DNA of 12,702 bases from Anaerolineaceae bacterium (GCA_003158355.1 PMIV01000054.1:1209-13910); one strand, 5' to 3'; numbered from the stretch's first letter, positions 1-6,160 are shown. Made by a program: numbers and translations. Notes: generated by a model not told the origin, from the letters alone.

Positions 1-359
1 TCAGTCGCTCCTTCAGTGATGACGATATTGACACCCTTACTGGTATCGATCACCGAGCCCCCGCCCACTGCCACGATGGAATCGCAGCCTTTTTCAGTAA
101 AGAGTTTGGCAACTTCGTTGACCACTTTACTTGAGGAATCCGGCGGAACCATGTCAAAGAGGGCCGCGATCTCAACCCCGGAATCCGCGAAAACATCCAC
201 TACCTGCTGAACCAGGCCTGCTTTGGTCACACCCTGATCGGTGATGAGGATGGGATGATGCGCGCCCAACTGATCCAATTCAAAAGGTAAATTATTCAAA
301 GCTTTGTGGCCGGAACAGATTTTTACCGGGCTGAAGAATTCATAATAAGAAGGGAACAT
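1..359 (-). CDS. Iron-containing alcohol dehydrogenase, N-terminal part (cut by left edge)
   Basis: This is the first 119 residues of a group III (iron-dependent) alcohol dehydrogenase, which interconverts alcohols and aldehydes with NAD(P). The nucleotide-binding half is visible: a strand and turn at residues 36-43 (HPILITDQ), the alternating helix/strand pattern after it, and the family hallmark VAVGGGSVIDTSKGV at residues 96-110, whose glycine-rich loop binds the dinucleotide phosphates. The metal-binding C-terminal domain lies outside the window. The ATG at 357-359 is preceded by AAAAGGAG with a 9-nt spacer. The gene starts 24 nt after the stop of the SCP2-like gene, so the two are probably cotranscribed. 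Family members of this type often act in fermentation or aldehyde removal; the substrate cannot be read from this part. Seen: the motif and start. Inferred: the substrate class. Confidence 0.88.
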   Translation of the reverse strand, partial: MFPSYYEFFSPVKICSGHKALNNLPFELDQLGAHHPILITDQGVTKAGLVQQVVDVFADSGVEIAALFDMVPPDSSSKVVNEVAKLFTEKGCDSIVAVGGGSVIDTSKGVNIVITEGAT

Positions 360-383
360 AGTCAATTTCTCCTTTTACTCTGA

Positions 384-944
384 TTAAATTCCGAATGCGA
401 CACCGAGAAGGTAGATCCACAAACGCAGACCATTGCGCTTGAAGAAAGGAATATCCGGCATACGGCGCATAATATTTTTCGCAATAATCGTGGGGAATAA
501 ATAGCGCTCGATCACGTTCAAACAGCGAATGATGGAGAGCGCCAAAACTAAGTCCCCCCGCACCGCCAGCCGATGTTCCGAATAGGCCATAGCTGTGCCG
601 ACCTGCGCTGTCATCATCATGTAGGCACATTCGATATTCTTGAATGCAATGACGATGGTGGCATCCTCATCAGCGACCTTCGTGCCCCTGTAGACCAGAC
701 GGCCGTTTGCTGTTTTGGCAAAAGCCATACGTGGTGTTTCTGGAAGTACTTTAAAAAGCACCAGAGCATTTTCTGGCCAGGTCGCTACTTCTTTCTGGAT
801 CGTAGCATCGTGCTTCGAAGCAGATTGCAGGCCTCGACCAAGTACAAAGAAGACGATTTTCACTACCAGTTTTTTAAATTTACTCTTTCTCGGAACCAAT
901 TTCAGTTCGGCATGTGGTGATGGGGTTTTGGTCTGTTCACTCAT
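384..944 (-). CDS. SCP2-like (sterol-carrier-fold) hypothetical protein
   Basis: This 186-residue protein most resembles the SCP2 sterol-carrier fold, a small hydrophobic-ligand-binding domain. I base this on the segment at residues 72-137: strand MAFAKTANGRLVYRG, then DATIVIAFKNIE, then a helix and HRLAVRGDLVLAL, which matches the SCP2 pattern of strands followed by a 'grl.v.Gd...al' element. The N-terminus is basic with a hydrophobic amphipathic stretch at about 23-40, and the C-terminus (171-186) is hydrophobic, so membrane contact is possible. I chose the ATG at 942-944 because AGGAG lies 6 nt upstream; an in-frame start at 1016 would lack such a site. It sits immediately before the alcohol dehydrogenase gene, so it may hold or deliver a hydrophobic substrate for that enzyme, which is inference. 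An unrelated fold remains possible. Confidence 0.68.
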   Translation of the reverse strand: MSEQTKTPSPHAELKLVPRKSKFKKLVVKIVFFVLGRGLQSASKHDATIQKEVATWPENALVLFKVLPETPRMAFAKTANGRLVYRGTKVADEDATIVIAFKNIECAYMMMTAQVGTAMAYSEHRLAVRGDLVLALSIIRCLNVIERYLFPTIIAKNIMRRMPDIPFFKRNGLRLWIYLLGVAFGI

Positions 945-980
945 TTCCTTCTCCTGATTAATGTGGGCCTTACATTTTAT

Positions 981-1016
981 TTGTAGCACTTCTACAATCA
1001 AATATGCGATTTGCAA
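981..1016 (-). promoter_or_regulatory. Palindromic operator candidate overlapping the SCP2-like/ADH promoter
   Basis: TTGTAG-CACTT-CTACAA at 981-997 is a perfect 6-bp inverted repeat with a 5-nt spacer, 37 nt upstream of the SCP2-like start codon. On the minus strand TTGCAA (1016-1011) and TAGAAG (994-989) are 16 nt apart and could be -35 and -10 hexamers, so the palindrome would cover the -10. The repeat is seen directly; the regulatory role is inferred. No regulator gene adjoins it. Confidence 0.35.
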
Positions 1017-1070
1017 ATATACCCTAAATCTTCACTGAAAAACATATCAAAACAACTCAGTAAAGGGATG

Positions 1071-1096
1071 AAAACGAACCGTTTTTCACCAACGGC
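1071..1096 (-). terminator. Weak intrinsic terminator after the LCP gene
   Basis: On the minus strand GCCGTT and AACGGT (with one G-U pair) form a 6-bp stem around a 7-nt loop, followed by TCGTTTT. It lies 33 nt after the LCP stop codon. The stem is short, so this is a tentative call. Confidence 0.4.
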
Positions 1097-1128
1097 TCTT
1101 TGATCAATATGCTGACAAATCAGCAAAA

Positions 1129-2061
1129 CTATTTGAATAATTTTTCGACCAGAGGATTGATGCGATCCCAATTAGGCAGCAAAACATCGGCGCCTTCGTT
1201 TGTGATCCAACCATTTACCATGTTGTGATCGAGTGTATGCGAATCAAACCCAACTGCACCAGAAAAGAGCACACTGTAGCCAATACGGGGCCAAAGATAG
1301 ACCGGGATATTCGTGGTAATCGATTCCGTAAAAGCCATAACGACTCCGGGAATGCGCCACCAATTCAGCGGATTCAGCATTTGTTTGATGGCGCCCTTGA
1401 TGAAAATTTGCCCGCGCATCTGACGGTAAAAATCATCGCTCCCTTTGCGGTCGCGTACCAAAGTCAATGCCTGCCTGGGATCCAGATGATGCACTCCGGC
1501 AGTGTACCCCGACATAGCAGTCGGCAGGTCCACCGTCACCCCTCCCATGGCATCCACTATTTTTATAAATCCGTCCACCTGAATACGCAGCGTGTAAGGA
1601 ACCGAGACATGAAAGTTTTGTTCCACGGTTTCAGCCGCAGCCTGCGGACCGGAACCCTTTTTGGCCACTTCAGCAAAATAATGGGCCGTATTGATCCTGT
1701 TCTGTCCGTGCCCGGGGATCTCTACCCACAGATCGCGGGGAATCGAGAGCATACGCAGGTAAGGCGAAACCGGCGGGATGGTGGTCAAGATCATCGTGTC
1801 ACTGCGCCCCTGCGCGGAATGCTGGTCATTGGGGTCAATCCCCAATATCAAGAAGTTGATGCGAAACGGGGTAAAGAAAAGCAGAAAGACTGCAAGCGCA
1901 ACCCCTGCCCACAGCCAAATACTTTTCTCGAGGGGCCGCTTTTTGGATCTCTTTGCAGGTTCAAGATCAACATGCGCCGGTTCAACCGGCACAATGGGTT
2001 CTTCATCAATTGTGTTGTAATAATCTTCAACAGGTTCAGGTTTTATTTCTTTGTCACTCAT
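1129..2061 (-). CDS. LytR-CpsA-Psr (LCP) family cell-envelope protein
   Basis: LCP proteins transfer polyprenyl-pyrophosphate-linked glycopolymers to the cell wall or act as related envelope phosphotransferases outside the membrane. The 310-residue product has an acidic, proline-rich cytoplasmic tail (1-46), one membrane segment (about 48-65) and then the LCP domain: RSDTMIL at 86-92, LSIPRDLWVEIPG at 105-117, NRINTA at 121-126, GGVTVDLP at 173-180, and the arginine-rich block LVRDRKGSDDFYRQMRG at 201-217. The Arg/Asp residues of these motifs (R86, D88, R109, D110, R203, R205, D209, D210, R213, R216) match the conserved pyrophosphate- and metal-binding set. The ATG at 2059-2061 has only a weak GACGG-type ribosome site. 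It appears monocistronic, with its own intergenic region on both sides. Its acceptor glycopolymer is unknown. The domain assignment is firm. Confidence 0.92.
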   Translation of the reverse strand: MSDKEIKPEPVEDYYNTIDEEPIVPVEPAHVDLEPAKRSKKRPLEKSIWLWAGVALAVFLLFFTPFRINFLILGIDPNDQHSAQGRSDTMILTTIPPVSPYLRMLSIPRDLWVEIPGHGQNRINTAHYFAEVAKKGSGPQAAAETVEQNFHVSVPYTLRIQVDGFIKIVDAMGGVTVDLPTAMSGYTAGVHHLDPRQALTLVRDRKGSDDFYRQMRGQIFIKGAIKQMLNPLNWWRIPGVVMAFTESITTNIPVYLWPRIGYSVLFSGAVGFDSHTLDHNMVNGWITNEGADVLLPNWDRINPLVEKLFK

Positions 2062-2168
2062 TCATTTACCGTCTTTCATTTAAACATAATAAGCTATTTA
2101 TTGTACCCCTGTTCACCCCTCCGGTTTCGGGCCAGGAAATGGTATCCATTTTAGTTCCATAACTATAA

Positions 2169-2214
2169 AAAGAGACTCCCGCCATCAGGACCAGTCAGGA
2201 GTCTCTTTATTTTT
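2169..2214. terminator. Strong bidirectional intrinsic terminator
   Basis: AAAGAGACTCC (2169-2179) and GGAGTCTCTTT (2198-2208) form a perfect 11-bp stem around an 18-nt loop. It is followed on the plus strand by ATTTTT and on the minus strand by TTTATAG after a T-run. It lies after the last gene (DsrE2) of the minus-strand sulfur operon and upstream of the LCP gene, so its main job is probably to end the sulfur operon. Confidence 0.85.
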
Positions 2215-2247
2215 ACTAAAACCGGATGCAATTAAGTACCAACACTA

Positions 2248-2727
2248 TTAAACGAACAGCGTTTGCCCGCCATCAGACATTTCGATGAATTCCATGGCGC
2301 CCAATACTTTAGCGCCGTCGACCAGGTCGTTCACAGTGAGTTTCATCATATCCATCGACATCTTGCAGCCGTAGAGATTGGCGCCGGCGTCCTGGATCAA
2401 CTGCACGAATTCACCCACGGGAGGGAAATCTAGCTTGGCGATCTCTTTGCGCATCATCCATGAAGCCATTGCCGACATGCCGGGGATAACTCCCACCAGG
2501 GTGGGAATATGGAAGGAAGGATGCATGCTGGGGTTGCCCACCACAGCCACATTCAGGTGATCCATTTTCTTTTTAGTGATGATGTCCAATCCCCAGAAGG
2601 TGAAGAAGACGTTGACTTCCACCCCGGACATACGTGCTGCATTGGCCAGGATTAACGGAGGGTAAGCCATATCCAGCGAACCTTTTGATGCAATGATGGA
2701 AAGTTTGCGTACGGGTTTATCTGCCAT
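2248..2727 (-). CDS. dsrE2: DsrE2-type sulfur-carrier (DsrE/DsrF/DrsH-like) protein
   Basis: This 159-residue protein belongs to the DsrE2 branch of the DsrE/F/H family, which binds sulfane sulfur on a conserved cysteine and passes it between carriers. The start (residues 7-20, RKLSIIASKGSLDM) and FFTFWGLDII at 41-50 are typical of the family. The active-site cysteine is C121 in YGCKMSMDMM, matching the family pattern 'AC.MSMD.M', and LVDGAKVLGAMEF at 135-147 is the usual C-terminal block. It is the only cysteine in the protein. The ATG at 2725-2727 has AGGAG upstream. It is the last gene of the operon, 24 nt after the DsrC/TusE gene, directly before the strong terminator. With the sulfide:quinone oxidoreductase upstream it probably accepts the persulfide made from sulfide. 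The family call is firm; the direction of sulfur flow is inferred. Confidence 0.9.
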   Translation of the reverse strand: MADKPVRKLSIIASKGSLDMAYPPLILANAARMSGVEVNVFFTFWGLDIITKKKMDHLNVAVVGNPSMHPSFHIPTLVGVIPGMSAMASWMMRKEIAKLDFPPVGEFVQLIQDAGANLYGCKMSMDMMKLTVNDLVDGAKVLGAMEFIEMSDGGQTLFV

Positions 2728-2751
2728 TTTTTCTCCTGTTGGTGTGAGGGA

Positions 2752-3057
2752 TTAGATGCAGCCGGTGGGTTTGTGTAGTCCTGCCACTTTCGCGGCCAGT
2801 TTCCCTGGTCCGCCCGGGAAGAGGCCGTACAGCTCTTTGGTATCCACATCCGTATTCTTGGTAATGTTGCGCAGTGTGGGAGCTTCGCCTTTGGTCTTCC
2901 ATTCATTGCGCGCATAATTGATCACCACCCAGTGTCGGTCGCTGAGTGTGATGCCCTCGCGTGCAGCAATCTCTTTGGCCAATTCTTCCGTCCATTGGTT
3001 GGGGTCATCCAGATACCCATCTGCATCGAATTTCACTGAATCAAGTAATTTAGACAT
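2752..3057 (-). CDS. TusE/DsrC-family sulfur relay protein, single-cysteine form
   Basis: DsrC-family proteins carry sulfur as a per- or trisulfide on a flexible C-terminal arm. The 101-residue length, the opening FDADGYLDDPNQWTEELAKE (9-28) and the C-terminal arm LFPGGPGKLAAKVAGLHKPTGCI match the family. The penultimate C100 (CysA) is present. The second arm cysteine of true sulfite-reductase DsrC, which should lie 11 residues earlier, is alanine (A89), so only a TusE-like one-cysteine relay is possible and the intramolecular trisulfide of the dissimilatory cycle is not. The ATG at 3055-3057 is preceded by AAAGGAG. It lies 30 nt after the SQR gene and 24 nt before dsrE2. Context suggests a carrier for sulfane sulfur derived from sulfide; tRNA thiolation (the classic TusE role) is the alternative, but no tusBCD or mnmA is nearby. 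Confidence 0.9.
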   Translation of the reverse strand: MSKLLDSVKFDADGYLDDPNQWTEELAKEIAAREGITLSDRHWVVINYARNEWKTKGEAPTLRNITKNTDVDTKELYGLFPGGPGKLAAKVAGLHKPTGCI

Positions 3058-3087
3058 AGCTTCTCCTTTGGATTGAAATTTGCGTGC

Positions 3088-4320
3088 TTAAGCCCGTTTG
3101 CCCACCATTGACATGCGTGAGGGCACGGGCATGGGAAGTCCTTTGACCAGAATATTCCAGTAGATCCACTTGAAAGCAAGTTTGCCCCAATGGTTGACGG
3201 TGCTTTCTTTGAGGAGCGAGAAAGGCCCCACTACCGGCAGCGGATAGGTACCCGGCAGCGGTTCGGTCTCATAATTGAAATCGATGAGCAGCCCTTTACC
3301 GAATCCGGTCTCGATGTAGCAGTTGACGTGGCCATCGAAGGTTTCCTGCAAGGCCTGGCCGTGGATGGAGCGCTCGATGTTCTCGATGAGCGTATCCGAC
3401 TCAAAGTGAGCCACCGCGCCGGCTTTCGAGGCCGGTACGTTGCTGGCATCGCCGATCACCCACACATTGGGCCATTTTTGTGACTGCAGCGTGTATTTGT
3501 TGGTGGGGACAAAATTCAGATCATCGCCCATACCCGAACGCCCGATCACGTCGGCGCCCATATTGGTGGGGATGCTGACCAGCAAGTCATACGAAATCTC
3601 GCGGCCGTCGTATGAGTAGATTACGTTCTTGCCGGCATCCACGTCGCTGATGGCAAAATCGGGCTCGATGTGGATCCCCTTCTTTTCCAACAAGCCGCCC
3701 AACATTTCGGAGGCTTTTGGTTTGGTGAATGCTCCCGAAAGCGGTGTGGTGTAAATAAGTTCCACTTTGTTGCGGATACCGCGTTGCTGAAAATAATAGT
3801 CTGCCAAAAAGGAAAATTCCAGCGGTGCGACCGGGCACTTGATGGGCATCTCGGCCACATTGATCACGACCCGACCGCCTCTAAAAGTGCTCAAGAACTT
3901 GCTCAATGCCACCGAACCGGCGTAAGTATAGAAATCAAAAATATTCTGGTGCCAGCCGGCTCCGGCCAACCCCTCGATCTCGCCGGGTCGGATATCCGTG
4001 CCGGTCGCCACCAATAGTTGGTCATATTGGATGACCCGTTTGGCGCTTGTGAGGGTCACCTTATTCGCATCCGGCTCGATCAGTTCAATGTCAGAAAGAA
4101 TGAATTCGGCGTTTGATGGGACAAAAGCTTTTTTTGTTTTGACCACATCCTCAGGTTTATAAAAGCCAAAAGGGATGAAGAGAAACCCCGGTTGGTAATA
4201 ATGAGTTTCGTCTTTATCCACCAGAATGATCTTCCATTCTTGAGGATCCAGACGTTTGGCAAGTTTGTTCGCCATCATCGTACCGCCGGTACCTGCGCCT
4301 AAAACCAGAAACGTTTTCAT
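3088..4320 (-). CDS. sqr: Sulfide:quinone oxidoreductase-like FAD flavoprotein
   Basis: This 410-residue pyridine-nucleotide-disulfide-fold flavoprotein probably oxidises sulfide to sulfane sulfur and passes electrons to quinone at the inner face of the membrane. The FAD-binding GAGTGG is at residues 8-13, a second strand ends in the acidic D35, ATGTD is at 105-109, and the third FAD motif VWVIGDASNVPASKAGAVA is at 286-304. The only two cysteines are C162 (KCPVAPLEF) and C334 (HVNCYIETGFGKG), the pair that in SQRs flanks the isoalloxazine ring and carries the polysulfide. The additional N-terminal cysteine found in some SQR types is absent. The C-terminus (residues 374-395, including WGKLAFKWIYWNILVKG) is amphipathic and could insert in the membrane. 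It lies 17 nt after the arsR-type gene, with a GGAG site. Flavocytochrome-c-type sulfide dehydrogenase or another NDH-2-like enzyme is less likely. Confidence 0.85.
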   Translation of the reverse strand: MKTFLVLGAGTGGTMMANKLAKRLDPQEWKIILVDKDETHYYQPGFLFIPFGFYKPEDVVKTKKAFVPSNAEFILSDIELIEPDANKVTLTSAKRVIQYDQLLVATGTDIRPGEIEGLAGAGWHQNIFDFYTYAGSVALSKFLSTFRGGRVVINVAEMPIKCPVAPLEFSFLADYYFQQRGIRNKVELIYTTPLSGAFTKPKASEMLGGLLEKKGIHIEPDFAISDVDAGKNVIYSYDGREISYDLLVSIPTNMGADVIGRSGMGDDLNFVPTNKYTLQSQKWPNVWVIGDASNVPASKAGAVAHFESDTLIENIERSIHGQALQETFDGHVNCYIETGFGKGLLIDFNYETEPLPGTYPLPVVGPFSLLKESTVNHWGKLAFKWIYWNILVKGLPMPVPSRMSMVGKRA

Positions 4321-4337
4321 TGACTACGCTCCAGAGA

Positions 4338-4685
4338 TTAGAAAGGCGTGCTTTCTTTTACCTGCTGTGCTAGGGCAGCCTGATCTTTTAACATGTCACC
4401 CAGAGTGGCTCGTAAAAGGTCGAGTGCCTGCACAACACGTTGATCGCAGAGTTGGTAATTGATGGTCTGTCCATCGCGTTCGGAGCGCACAATGCCGCGT
4501 TCGCGCAAGATCTTGAGATGGCGCGAGACCGTCGGCTGCGCCAAATCTACCGCGGTGGCAATCTCGGTCACGTTGTGCGGGCCGTCTGCCAGGCTGTAAA
4601 TGATCATGATGCGGTTCGGGTCAGCCAGGCCGCTGCAGATTTGCGCATGCAGCCGGGTCACCTCTTCACGTAAAGTGTCTGCCAT
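4338..4685 (-). CDS. ArsR-family transcriptional repressor (first gene of sulfur operon)
   Basis: This 115-residue winged-helix repressor is likely the regulator of the operon it heads. LADPNRIMIIYSLADGPHNV at 20-39 is the ArsR helix pair, VTEIATAVDLAQPTVSRHLK at 39-58 the helix-turn-helix, and LRERGIVRSERDGQTINYQL at 60-79 the beta wing. I chose the ATG at 4683-4685 because TGGAG lies 8 nt upstream; translating from the upstream TTG at 4703 would place the ribosome site inside the coding sequence. It has two cysteines, C17 before helix 2 and C80 just after the wing. The arsenic-sensing CVC motif of ArsR is absent. The cysteine pair in this context suggests persulfide or disulfide sensing, but the positions do not clearly match those I recall for SqrR/BigR, so this is a hypothesis. 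Confidence 0.9.
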   Translation of the reverse strand: MADTLREEVTRLHAQICSGLADPNRIMIIYSLADGPHNVTEIATAVDLAQPTVSRHLKILRERGIVRSERDGQTINYQLCDQRVVQALDLLRATLGDMLKDQAALAQQVKESTPF

Positions 4686-4723
4686 GAGACCTTCTCCAGA
4701 CAAATGTATTTATTTAATATGTA

Positions 4724-4772
4724 TATATGCACTTATTCACATATAGTATACTGCGATTATTGAATAAAGCAA
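4724..4772 (-). promoter_or_regulatory. Promoter and candidate operator of the sulfur operon
   Basis: On the minus strand TTGCTT (4772-4767), a 16-nt spacer and TATACT (4750-4745) form a plausible promoter that starts near 4738. The inverted repeat TATATG-N10-CATATA at 4724-4745 covers the start point and touches the -10, where an ArsR-type dimer would block transcription. The repeat and -10 are seen directly; the -35 is weak. Confidence 0.5.
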
Positions 4773-4854
4773 AGCCGAACTTTTTTTTTCTAGCGGCTAT
4801 CCTCGTAAATATTTCACTAAAAATAGAATCAATCCATTTTTCCAGCGACCTGGG

Positions 4855-4860
4855 TATAAT
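4855..4860 (+). promoter_or_regulatory. Candidate -10 box for the ribbon-helix-helix gene
   Basis: A perfect TATAAT lies 57 nt before the start codon at 4918. I see no convincing -35 at the right distance, so this is tentative. It would fire divergently from the sulfur-operon promoter. Confidence 0.3.
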
Positions 4861-4917
4861 AAAATCAAGAAATTTGATCTTCGTATGATTTTGAGAGAAT
4901 TGGAAGGATAGAGAAAT

Positions 4918-5109
4918 ATGGCCGAACATAGTGGTCCGCGCACAAGAGCTCCCAGAACGATCATTCCCTCGGCAGAACGGGTCAGGCGAACCAGCTTTAC
5001 CCTGCCCGTTGATGTGGTCGATTTTTTACGCACTCAAAGGAATGCTGATAATTACGTCACGGAATTAATTCGCCGAGAGATAAAAAAAGCCGAGATTCCC
5101 GGCAAATAG
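4918..5109 (+). CDS. Small ribbon-helix-helix (CopG/Arc-like) DNA-binding protein
   Basis: This 63-residue protein has a basic, disordered N-terminus (1-22) followed by what reads as a ribbon-helix-helix unit: strand RTSFTLP at 24-30, helix 1 VDVVDFLRTQ at 31-40, turn RNADN at 41-45, and helix 2 YVTELIRREIKKAE at 46-59. Such proteins bind DNA as dimers through the antiparallel strand pair and often act as antitoxins or small repressors. It has its own apparent -10 box and a strong terminator, with an AAGGA ribosome site upstream of the ATG. No toxin gene follows: the next gene is a convergent VOC protein. It is therefore an orphan regulator or antitoxin-like protein. The fold call rests on pattern only, without a conserved hallmark residue, and the target is unknown. 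Confidence 0.62.
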   Translation: MAEHSGPRTRAPRTIIPSAERVRRTSFTLPVDVVDFLRTQRNADNYVTELIRREIKKAEIPGK

Positions 5110-5129
5110 CGCTTCTCTCCGAATTAACC

Positions 5130-5165
5130 AATAAGCACCTGCTCATCGGGTGCTTATTTTGTTTT
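5130..5165 (+). terminator. Intrinsic terminator of the ribbon-helix-helix gene
   Basis: AATAAGCACC (5130-5139) and GGTGCTTATT (5149-5158) form a 10-bp stem with a 9-nt loop, followed by TTTTGTTTT. It begins 21 nt after the stop codon and separates this gene from the convergent VOC gene. Confidence 0.82.
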
Positions 5166-5190
5166 CTGATTTGAGATCTTTTTTGTATTG

Positions 5191-5649
5191 TTACTTTTTA
5201 GTCTGTAATTCCAGAATGTTGCCTTCCGGGTCAGTGACGTAGCACCACTGGATGAAATGGCCGCTGTCACCCACTGGAGTGGTGACTACCTCGCCCACAA
5301 TACTGCCGCCGTGCGCCAGAACTTCGGTGCGGGCTGCTTCCACGTCGTCCACCAGAAAAGCCAAATGTCCCAACCCGGGGCGGTTGACGGCTTTGACCCC
5401 GCCTTCTACCATTGGTTCGTAGCTGAAGATCTCCAGCGTGGGGCCATCAGCGCCCCGTCCGGGCAGGCGTAGATGCACTCCGCGCAGGTGCACCCCGGGG
5501 ATGCCCGTGCCGCGTTCCACCGGTTCCCCACTCAGATCACGCTCCGGCGGTACCGGCACACAGCCGATCACCTCCGTGTAAAAACTTGCCAGCGCACGCC
5601 AGTCTTTGGCGATGATATTGGTATGCGCATATTTTGCTTGAATGGTCAT
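5191..5649 (-). CDS. VOC-superfamily (glyoxalase/bleomycin-resistance fold) protein
   Basis: This 152-residue protein consists of two paired beta-alpha-beta-beta-beta units of the vicinal-oxygen-chelate fold. Unit one starts with HTNIIAKDWRALASFYTEVI (9-28); unit two with GLGHLAFLVDDVEAARTEVL (92-111) and ends in WCYVTDPEGNILELQ (135-149). The metal ligands typical of active members are in place: H9, E73 (TLEIF), H95 and E147. VHLRGVHLRL at 53-62 is a local duplication. I chose the ATG at 5647-5649 because GAGG lies 7 nt upstream and a good promoter lies just beyond; the longer in-frame reading to 5826 would translate that promoter and a palindrome. The substrate is not evident: the superfamily includes glyoxalase I, dioxygenases, epimerases and antibiotic-binding proteins, and it stands alone. 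Confidence 0.87.
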   Translation of the reverse strand: MTIQAKYAHTNIIAKDWRALASFYTEVIGCVPVPPERDLSGEPVERGTGIPGVHLRGVHLRLPGRGADGPTLEIFSYEPMVEGGVKAVNRPGLGHLAFLVDDVEAARTEVLAHGGSIVGEVVTTPVGDSGHFIQWCYVTDPEGNILELQTKK

Positions 5650-5680
5650 AGTGAGCCTCGGTATTGATTTTATTCTCTTG

Positions 5681-5708
5681 ATTATATACAAAAAAAGACA
5701 CCCTTCAA
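5681..5708 (-). promoter_or_regulatory. Promoter of the VOC gene
   Basis: On the minus strand TTGAAG (5708-5703), a 16-nt spacer and a perfect TATAAT (5686-5681) give a start near 5674, leaving a leader of about 25 nt with the GAGG ribosome site. This supports the 5649 start codon. Confidence 0.6.
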
Positions 5709-5721
5709 TTTTGTTCTGGTA

Positions 5722-5743
5722 GGGGCGTATGGCCATACGCCCC
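5722..5743. repeat. 22-bp perfect palindrome of the GTAGGGGCG...CGCCCC type
   Basis: GGGGCGTATGG and its exact complement CCATACGCCCC abut with no spacer, preceded by GGTA. From memory, palindromes of this GTAGGGGC...GCCCC form are dispersed between genes of many environmental bacteria, Chloroflexota included, and behave like REP-type repeats. It lies just upstream of the VOC promoter. Only one clean copy is in this window, so repeat status is from recognition, not from counting. Confidence 0.65.
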
Positions 5744-6160
5744 GGTTTCAATAAATAATTTATCCAATTTTTCATTATGCTGCCTATCCTCCCTCGGATG
5801 GCAAGCATCTTTTCATTCATTTTCATAGAAATTGATTTCCCGTGTTCCCCATTAATTACTCACGGAGATGAAAGAAAAACTTTATTCTGTCATCGCGGAA
5901 CAAAGTGACGAAGCGATCCCCAACACACTCCAACAAATTCACCGAGGATCGTTTTTATGGCACGAACCCCTATTGGTATCCGTAAAGCAGGGGTTATTAC
6001 GGCCTTATTGAGGATTGCCCCGGAAATTTTTAGCGCCAGCACCGGTGTTTAGTCTTTTTCTCCGCCTCTCGTGAGTAAATATGTTCCTTTTTTTCCAAAA
6101 TAAAAAAGGGATTCGGTGTAAGATTGAATTTCATTATTATCATCTAGGGAGGAAAACAGA
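5744..6160. other. Gene-poor stretch with an imperfect hairpin and no convincing gene
   Basis: Between the palindrome and the next gene I see no coding sequence I can defend. An imperfect stem at 5777-5808 pairs ATGCTGCCTATCC with GGATGGCAAGCAT around a 6-nt loop. Two tiny reading frames (5868-6011, 47 codons; 5957-6052, 31 codons) overlap each other and a dispersed repeat. The stretch 5965-6035 reads protein-like in a third frame but is broken by stops, so a decayed gene is possible. Confidence 0.4.
5889..5920. repeat. Degenerate copy of a dispersed GTCATTGCGAGG...GACGAAGCAATC repeat
   Basis: GTCATCGCGGAACAAAG followed by TGACGAAGCGATCCC resembles an intergenic repeat that I recall as common in environmental genomes (consensus near GTCATTGCGAGG, AGCGAAGCGACGAAGCAATC). 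Several mismatches suggest decay. This is recognition from memory; copy number needs a genome search. Confidence 0.4.

Noticed and set aside
1225..2154. 309-codon plus-strand reading frame opposite the LCP gene
   Set aside because: It is a shadow of the LCP coding sequence: no ribosome site, no recognisable domain, and the opposite strand carries every conserved LCP motif.
4686..4703. Upstream TTG start for the ArsR-family repressor
   Set aside because: The ribosome site TGGAG would then lie within the coding sequence; the ATG at 4685 is correctly spaced from it.
5690..5705. Possible third copy of the A7-GACACC tRNA terminator
   Set aside because: The A-run and GACACC match, but no complementary arm follows and no tRNA sequence is adjacent; part of it serves as the VOC promoter spacer.
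5650..5826. N-terminal extension of the VOC protein
   Set aside because: It would translate the promoter and a 22-bp palindrome, and the VOC fold starts right at the 5649 ATG.
5868..6052. Two tiny plus-strand frames, 47 and 31 codons
   Set aside because: They overlap each other in different frames, one covers a dispersed repeat, and neither resembles a protein I know; the GGAG before the first is too close to the ATG.
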